This document shows positions 6,580-10,700 of a DNA stretch of 10,700 nucleotides, one piece after another. The stretch spans positions 1 to 10,700 of the forward strand of contig JAITCV010000026.1 in NCBI GenBank assembly GCA_031282905.1, in the 5' to 3' direction. The first letter of the stretch is position 1; each line of letters opens with the position of its first letter. The notes beneath the pieces are model-generated. The model saw only the letters and a program-made list of their open reading frames with translations, was not told the DNA's origin and ran no database searches. The stretch is from Azoarcus sp. Lineage in GTDB: Bacteria > Pseudomonadota > Gammaproteobacteria > Burkholderiales > Rhodocyclaceae. A program made the position numbers and the translations under genes.

Positions 6580-7455
6580 ATGCACCGCGACCGCTTCTAC
6601 ACGCTTATCGCTTCCTGTCCCGACCGGGTGGGGATCGTCGCCCGGGTATCGGGCTTTATCTCCGGATACAAGGGCTGGATACTGGAGACCTCCCTGCACG
6701 CCCAGCCGCCCGACGAGGGCGATGCCACCGGTCATTATTTCATGCGCATCGAAGTGCGGGCCGACTCGCTCCCTTTCATGCTTTCGGAATTGCGCGAGCG
6801 TTTCCGCCCGATTGCCGAGGAATTCGGTATGGAATGGAAAATCACCGATTCAGCAGTGAAAAAACGGGTAGTGATCCTCGTCAGCAAACAGGAGCATTGC
6901 CTCTACGACCTGCTCGCGCGCTGGCAATCGAAAGAACTCGACATCGAAATCCCGTGCGTGATTTCCAACCACGATACTTTTCGCGGTTTCGTCGAATGGC
7001 ATGGCATTCCCTTCCACCATGTGGCAATCGATTCCGGCGACAAGACGGCGACCTATGCCAGGATAAGGCACATTTTCGAGGAAGCAGACGGTGACACCAT
7101 GGTGCTTGCGCGTTATATGCAAGTACTTCCTGCCGAATTGTGCGCGGCCTATCCGGGGCGGATCATCAACATTCATCACAGCTTCCTGCCGAGTTTCGTG
7201 GGCGCGCGCCCTTACCACCAGGCATGGGCCAAGGGGGTGAAACTGATCGGCGCGACCTGTCATTACGTGACCGCCGAACTCGATCAGGGGCCGATCATCG
7301 AGCAGGACGTGATCCGCATCGACCACACCGACACCGTCGCCGACATGGTGCGTTACGGCAAGGATATCGAGAAGACCGTGTTGGCCCGTGGCCTGCGCTA
7401 CCACCTCGAAGACCGCGTGCTGACCTGCGGCAACAAGACCATCGTGTTTCGTTGA
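6580..7455 (+). CDS. purU: formyltetrahydrofolate deformylase PurU
   Basis: 291 residues. It hydrolyses 10-formyl-THF to THF and formate, balancing the one-carbon pool and giving formate for purine synthesis by PurT where present. An N-terminal ACT regulatory domain (about 5-85, starting FYTLIASCPDRVGIVARVSG) is followed by a formyltransferase domain (about 95-280). The catalytic triad is visible: Asn197 and His199 in INIHHSFLPSFVGARPYHQA, and Asp235 in ELDQGPIIEQD. The start at ATG 6580 gives the standard N-terminus and has CGGAA seven bases upstream; the frame is open further upstream but overlaps thrH. It lies 16 bp after thrH. In E. coli the enzyme is activated by methionine and inhibited by glycine; the ACT domain here suggests similar control. 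Confidence 0.97.
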   Translation: MHRDRFYTLIASCPDRVGIVARVSGFISGYKGWILETSLHAQPPDEGDATGHYFMRIEVRADSLPFMLSELRERFRPIAEEFGMEWKITDSAVKKRVVILVSKQEHCLYDLLARWQSKELDIEIPCVISNHDTFRGFVEWHGIPFHHVAIDSGDKTATYARIRHIFEEADGDTMVLARYMQVLPAELCAAYPGRIINIHHSFLPSFVGARPYHQAWAKGVKLIGATCHYVTAELDQGPIIEQDVIRIDHTDTVADMVRYGKDIEKTVLARGLRYHLEDRVLTCGNKTIVFR

Positions 7456-7545
7456 GGTTGCAAACACACAATGACGCGCGTTCATGAAACCTATTGCGCG
7501 TTTGCACAGGACGCGATCGGTATGCAACGCGAGAGCGCCCAGCCA

Positions 7546-9279
7546 TCAAGTTGGGGATAGGCGATTTCGGGAAGTGGGATGCGCTTCTACGGAAATGATC
7601 TTCTGGCAATATCGCAAGGAAGATTCCTTGTGCGCGATCACCACGAGAGTCTTGCTGCCGGTGAGGCTCCGGATGGCTTCATTTACGGCTTCCTCGGTTT
7701 GCGTATCCAGAGCGCTCGTTGCCTCGTCCATGAATAAAACAGGAGGATCACGGTAAAGTGCGCGGGCAATACCGATTCTCTGGCGCTGCCCGCCGGAGAG
7801 TCGAATGCCGCGATCCCCAAGCTTTGTTTCGTATCGATCCGGCAGTTCATTGACAATGAGGTCATGAATCTGCGCGGCGCGGGCGGCGCGTTCGACCGCC
7901 TGCATGTCAAGTTCTTCCCGTGGCACACCGAAAGCGATATTTTCAAGCACGCTTGCATCCGACAGAAAGATATGCTGAGGCACATAGCCAATGGCGCGTT
8001 GCCAAGCGCTCACGTTTTCTTGAGTAATCGAAATACCATCTATGAGCAGGCAACCGCGTTGAGGTTGCAGCAATCCCAGCAAGATATCCATCAACGTGCT
8101 TTTCCCCGCGCCGCTCTTTCCGATGATGCCGACGCTGGAATTGGCGTCGATGACCAAATCAAAATCTTCAAATATGGGCGTCTCCGGCGAAGCAGGATAA
8201 GCGTAACTGATCTTTTCCAGGCGAATTTCACGTTGTGGCGCAAGACATGTCGCAGCATCGGAAACCGTGGTTTTTGGCAGATTCAGATCGTGGCTGATGG
8301 TGTCCAGGGAAGCCATGACAAATCTTAATTGTGCCGCGCCTCGATACATGATCTGCACGGAAGGCAGCATTCGATATGCCGCAAAACCGTAGAGCCCCAG
8401 GGCTGGTAGAATGTGGGCCATATCATTGTTCTTGAACAAGAGCCATAGCGTAATTGAAATCAATCCTGTATATCCCACAGCTTCCACGATATAAAGCGGC
8501 GATTGGCTCAGGGTATTGTTTACCGCCCAATATCTGGAAAACGTGCGTGACACCTGGAAATAACTCTGCTGATATCCCAAGGAAGAATGTGTGATTTTCA
8601 CATCCTTGATGCCACTCAGGGCTTCGTTGCACATTTGATAACGCTGCCCGTTTACCATCTGCCATTCCTTGCTGATTCGATCAAGACGCTTGCGCACCAG
8701 ACCGAAAATCATACCATAAAGCGCTGCGACCACCAGGATGATACAAAAAGCCATTGCCGCATCGTAATAGATGATCAGCGTGAGCACCGCGCACACAATC
8801 GCGCCATGCGCAACCAATTGCGACAATGGCAACAGCAGATTCCCGATCAGATCATCCGTCTCGGACAGAAGTGTCTTGCTGAGTATGGCAGCATTGCGCG
8901 TCAAAAAAAATTCATAAGGTTGGGCAAGATAGCGCGCCAGGAGACGAGAGCTGATGGATGCGCGCTCCAGTTGCATGAAACGGTTGAGTACATGCAGGGT
9001 GATCGTTTTGAATGCCGATGAGAAAATGACAAAAGCAATAGAAGCCAAACCGAGCGTCACGATGAAACCACGCGTATCCGCAAAGACGAAATACCGATAA
9101 ACCGTCTGTAGCAGTGGCTGCTCCTGAATTACATCAGGATTGGCCAGTACCGACAGGAACGGCACGATGGAAACCACGCCGCTCATTTCCATCATTGCCA
9201 TCAATATGCACAGCACCAGCATCCACACCACCTTGCGCTGCTCGGCAGGCGTAAAAAGCGACCAGATTTTTTTCAACAT
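7546..9279 (-). CDS. PglK-type ABC exporter, fused membrane and ATPase domains
   Basis: 577 residues from ATG 9279. Half-transporter with an N-terminal exporter membrane domain (about six helices within 15-310) and a C-terminal ATPase. The ATPase is complete: Walker A GKSGAGKS (387-394), Q-loop Gln435 in GYVPQHIF, signature LSGGQRQR (495-502), Walker B VLFMDEATSALD (Asp518, Glu519) and H-loop His550. Layout, the MLKK start and the AAYRMLPS segment before the linker resemble Campylobacter PglK, the flippase for lipid-linked oligosaccharide, so a lipid-linked glycan or lipid substrate is likely but unproven. The H-loop context IAHKESSLRYC is unusual (commonly AHRLSTI). ATG 9279 has GGGAG nine bases upstream; ATG 9288 sits right against that site. 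No glycan genes are nearby. GC is about 42-47% in two lines counted, well below recG, suggesting transfer. Convergent with purU. Confidence 0.9.
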   Translation of the reverse strand: MLKKIWSLFTPAEQRKVVWMLVLCILMAMMEMSGVVSIVPFLSVLANPDVIQEQPLLQTVYRYFVFADTRGFIVTLGLASIAFVIFSSAFKTITLHVLNRFMQLERASISSRLLARYLAQPYEFFLTRNAAILSKTLLSETDDLIGNLLLPLSQLVAHGAIVCAVLTLIIYYDAAMAFCIILVVAALYGMIFGLVRKRLDRISKEWQMVNGQRYQMCNEALSGIKDVKITHSSLGYQQSYFQVSRTFSRYWAVNNTLSQSPLYIVEAVGYTGLISITLWLLFKNNDMAHILPALGLYGFAAYRMLPSVQIMYRGAAQLRFVMASLDTISHDLNLPKTTVSDAATCLAPQREIRLEKISYAYPASPETPIFEDFDLVIDANSSVGIIGKSGAGKSTLMDILLGLLQPQRGCLLIDGISITQENVSAWQRAIGYVPQHIFLSDASVLENIAFGVPREELDMQAVERAARAAQIHDLIVNELPDRYETKLGDRGIRLSGGQRQRIGIARALYRDPPVLFMDEATSALDTQTEEAVNEAIRSLTGSKTLVVIAHKESSLRYCQKIISVEAHPTSRNRLSPT

Positions 9280-9488
9280 CGTGTTCATCTCCCACCTATT
9301 CCACTAACATCACAGCGCCTGATTCCGCCGCTCCCGATCCCGATTGCCACGGCCTGCGGTCCTGGCAATGGCGATCAGGGGGGCATGACAGCGTCAGTGC
9401 TTTGCGAGGAGGTTCGCAGCGACGTGGTAATCCAGCAAGCACGGCGACGCTTCTGTTTTCCCTCCCCGCCAAGTTGATGGGCAAACGC
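9280..9488. other. adk-ABC transporter intergenic spacer with two stem-loops
   Basis: No gene seen in 209 bp. It holds two hairpins. One has arms ATTGCCA (9343-9349) and TGGCAAT (9363-9369), 7 bp, with 13 bases between. The other has arms TGCGA (9403-9407) and TCGCA (9414-9418), whose loop reads GGAGGT on plus and ACCTCC on minus. Neither has a T run, so neither is a convincing intrinsic terminator. No clear promoter for the transporter was found here, so read-through from adk is possible. Confidence 0.4.
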
Positions 9489-10142
9489 TTATTTCAGCGC
9501 AGTGAACACCCGGGCGGTGATCTCGTCGACCGTGCCCAATCCCACGATCTTGCGTATCCGCGGTGCGCGCGGGGTGTCGAGCGCGGCCCATTGACGATAA
9601 AACGCCACCAGCGGTTCGGTTTGGGCGTGGTAGACGTCGAGGCGTTTCTTGACCGTTTCTTCGCGGTCGTCATCGCGTTGCACCAGCGGCTCGCCGGTCA
9701 CGTCGTCCTTGCCTTCGACCTTCGGTGGGTTGAACTTGATGTGGTATGAGCGTCCCGAGGTGGGATGCACGCGGCGGCCGCTCATGCGTTCAATGATTTC
9801 GTCATCGAAGACGTCGATTTCGAGCACGATATCGATCGGCACTCCGGCTTCCTTGAGCGCTTCTGCCTGGGGAATGGTGCGCGGGAACCCGTCGAACAGG
9901 TAACCCGCCTTGCAATCGTCCTGCTTCAGGCGCTCCTTGACCAAGCCGATGATGATGTCGTCGGATACGAGCTGGCCGTTATCCATTACTTTTTGGGCTT
10001 CGAGCCCGAGCGGCGTGCCCGCGCGCACCGCCGCGCGCAACATCTCCCCGGTGGAAATCTGCGGGATGCCGAATTTTTCCTTGATGTAATTCGCCTGCGT
10101 GCCCTTGCCCGCGCCCGGCGGCCCCAGCAAAATCAATCGCAT
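9489..10142 (-). CDS. adk: adenylate kinase
   Basis: 217 residues, standard long-form bacterial Adk (ATP + AMP to 2 ADP, cytoplasm). P-loop GPPGAGKGT (7-15), AMP-site ISTGEMLRAA (29-38) with Arg36, FDGFPRT (83-89) with Arg88, the LID region about 120-160 (RRVHPTSGRSYH), then DDREETVKKRL (158-168). The LID has no cysteines, so it is the zinc-free Gram-negative type. The start at 10142 gives the conserved MRLILLG opening and has GGAG eight bases upstream; the frame is open further upstream to 10286 but adds residues unlike Adk and passes through the promoter. The gene has its own promoter (10171-10199). Confidence 0.98.
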   Translation of the reverse strand: MRLILLGPPGAGKGTQANYIKEKFGIPQISTGEMLRAAVRAGTPLGLEAQKVMDNGQLVSDDIIIGLVKERLKQDDCKAGYLFDGFPRTIPQAEALKEAGVPIDIVLEIDVFDDEIIERMSGRRVHPTSGRSYHIKFNPPKVEGKDDVTGEPLVQRDDDREETVKKRLDVYHAQTEPLVAFYRQWAALDTPRAPRIRKIVGLGTVDEITARVFTALK

Positions 10143-10170
10143 ATCATTTACTCCGAAAGTCAGGTGGTGA

Positions 10171-10199
10171 AACTTAACCTTTTGCCGCCGCATGGTCAA
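10171..10199 (-). promoter_or_regulatory. predicted adk promoter
   Basis: On the minus strand TTGACC (10194-10199) and TAAGTT (10171-10176) are 17 bases apart. The -35 is strong and the -10 moderate (3 of 6). The start would be near 10164, giving a leader of about 22 bases that contains the GGAG site. Confidence 0.55.
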
Positions 10200-10521
10200 A
10201 CCAGAAGACAAAAGGGCGGAAGATAGAAAAGTCCAGTGCGCACGCGCTGCCTGGCCTTGGCTGGCTGGATTGCGAGAAATCCTCATCGTTTGTTATGCCT
10301 TGGAGATGTTCTTTTGGTGACAGGAACCAAGGGCATGGGTTTGGCAGCGGTGGAAAACCGCCAAGGTCTGATGCGGATCGACCCGCCGCCGCCCCTCAAT
10401 CGCCCCTTGTCAAGGAGGAAGACAAGGCGGAGGCTGGTCTGGCGAAGCCAGATGCGGCAAGCCGGACAAAACCACGCGCGCCAGGTTCGTTCAAGCGGAT
10501 TCATGGATGGTGAGGTGGTCT
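10200..10521. other. gene-free stretch with a hairpin cluster
   Basis: About 320 bp between the divergent adk promoter and the promoter of the last gene. Frames are open in places but have no recognisable protein or ribosome binding site. Two perfect short hairpins lie close together: CCTTGTC (10405-10411) with GACAAGG (10421-10427), loop AAGGAGGAA; and TCTGGC (10438-10443) with GCCAGA (10447-10452), loop GAA. They may be part of a small RNA or a leader, but nothing here proves it. Confidence 0.35.
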
Positions 10522-10530
10522 TGCTATACT
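10522..10530 (+). promoter_or_regulatory. extended -10 promoter of the last gene
   Basis: TGCTATACT is an almost perfect extended -10 (TGnTATAAT, one mismatch). There is no good -35. The start would be near 10537, about 30 bases before the ATG at 10567. Confidence 0.6.
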
Positions 10531-10566
10531 TGCCCGCGTTCAACCGGACAGCCGAAAGGAAAAACG

Positions 10567-10700
10567 ATGTCTGCCGCTACACAAGAATTGCCCAGAAGCT
10601 ACATGACAGAAGCCAAGCGTCAGCGGTATATGAATGAAAATTCCCGTTATCTTGGCGAAGCCCTGGCCGCGCATATCGCGAACGACATGGACGCAAGCTG
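10567..10700 (+). CDS. unrecognised protein, 5' part only
   Basis: The first 44 codons are present and open up to the right edge. The product starts MSAATQELPRSYMTEAKRQR and goes on with YMNENSRYLGEALAAHIAND: polar, charged, probably helical, with no signal peptide or membrane helix in the visible part. AAGGA lies six bases before the ATG and an extended -10 promoter (10522-10530) lies just upstream, so this is very likely a real gene start. I do not recognise the family. The last two bases are TG, so the next codon could be TGG, TGT, TGC or a TGA stop. Confidence 0.7.
   Translation, partial: MSAATQELPRSYMTEAKRQRYMNENSRYLGEALAAHIANDMDAS

Noticed and set aside
7444..7506. Inverted repeats between the purU and transporter stops (GTGTTT/AAACAC and TGCAAAC/GTTTGCA) as a two-way terminator
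   Set aside because: The two structures exclude each other, loops are long, and no T run follows on either strand.
10143..10286. 48-codon N-terminal extension of adk
   Set aside because: Adk normally starts MRLILLG, this ATG has a good ribosome binding site, and the extension would cross the predicted adk promoter.
10236..10637. Open plus-strand frame of 133 codons before the last gene
   Set aside because: It has no ribosome binding site or domain, runs through the promoter and overlaps the start of the last gene in another frame.
1..10700. CRISPR array, tRNA/rRNA genes, insertion sequences or phage genes
   Set aside because: No regularly spaced repeats, no cloverleaf-like sequence, no transposase or integrase motifs were seen on either strand.

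Overview
The window looks like chromosomal DNA of a GC-rich proteobacterium, most likely a betaproteobacterium of the Rhodocyclales/Nitrosomonadales type. This is an inference from the gene set: ThrH, a small PA4608-type PilZ protein, FliW, RidA, RecG, a zinc-free-lid Adk, and a large acyl-CoA dehydratase activase-like gene typical of organisms with anaerobic metabolism. Hand counts give about 65% GC in one recG line (3421-3480) but only 42-47% in two lines of the ABC transporter gene (8401-8520).

Layout. (1) 1-377, minus: 5' end of an acyl-CoA dehydratase activase-related gene (BadF/BcrA/HgdC ASKHA ATPase family, long form). (2) 378-631: divergent regulatory region with three perfect copies of the palindrome TGAACA-N-TGTTCA and a plausible minus-strand promoter under two of them. 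(3) 632-1309, plus: TetR/AcrR regulator, the obvious candidate to bind these sites. (4) 1437-4990, plus: closely spaced group of a membrane-anchored SPOR protein, FliW, a RidA-family protein and RecG. (5) 5011-5373, minus: small PilZ c-di-GMP-binding protein. Directly upstream, and in the same open frame, lies the C-terminal part of a 2H-phosphoesterase (ThpR/LigT-like), interrupted by what looks like a one-base loss in a C run. (6) 5937-7455, plus: thrH then purU, 16 bp apart, behind an extended -10 promoter. (7) 7546-9279, minus: lone PglK-type ABC exporter (TM domain plus ATPase) of lower GC, probably acquired. (8) 9489-10142, minus: adk with its own promoter. (9) 10143-10566: 424 bp without a gene, holding the adk promoter, a cluster of short hairpins and an extended -10 promoter. 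(10) 10567-end, plus: start of an unrecognised gene.

How the parts relate. The first two genes and their shared operators look like a self-contained, ligand-controlled module: a TetR repressor (probably sensing an acyl-CoA or aromatic/lipid-like ligand, inferred) facing a large radical-enzyme-activase type protein of unknown physiological role. ThrH (phosphoserine/phosphohomoserine chemistry) and PurU (10-formyl-THF to formate) both touch serine and one-carbon metabolism. The rest is mainly housekeeping. The most unusual items are the triple operator array with its target gene, and the thpR-pilZ frame arrangement.
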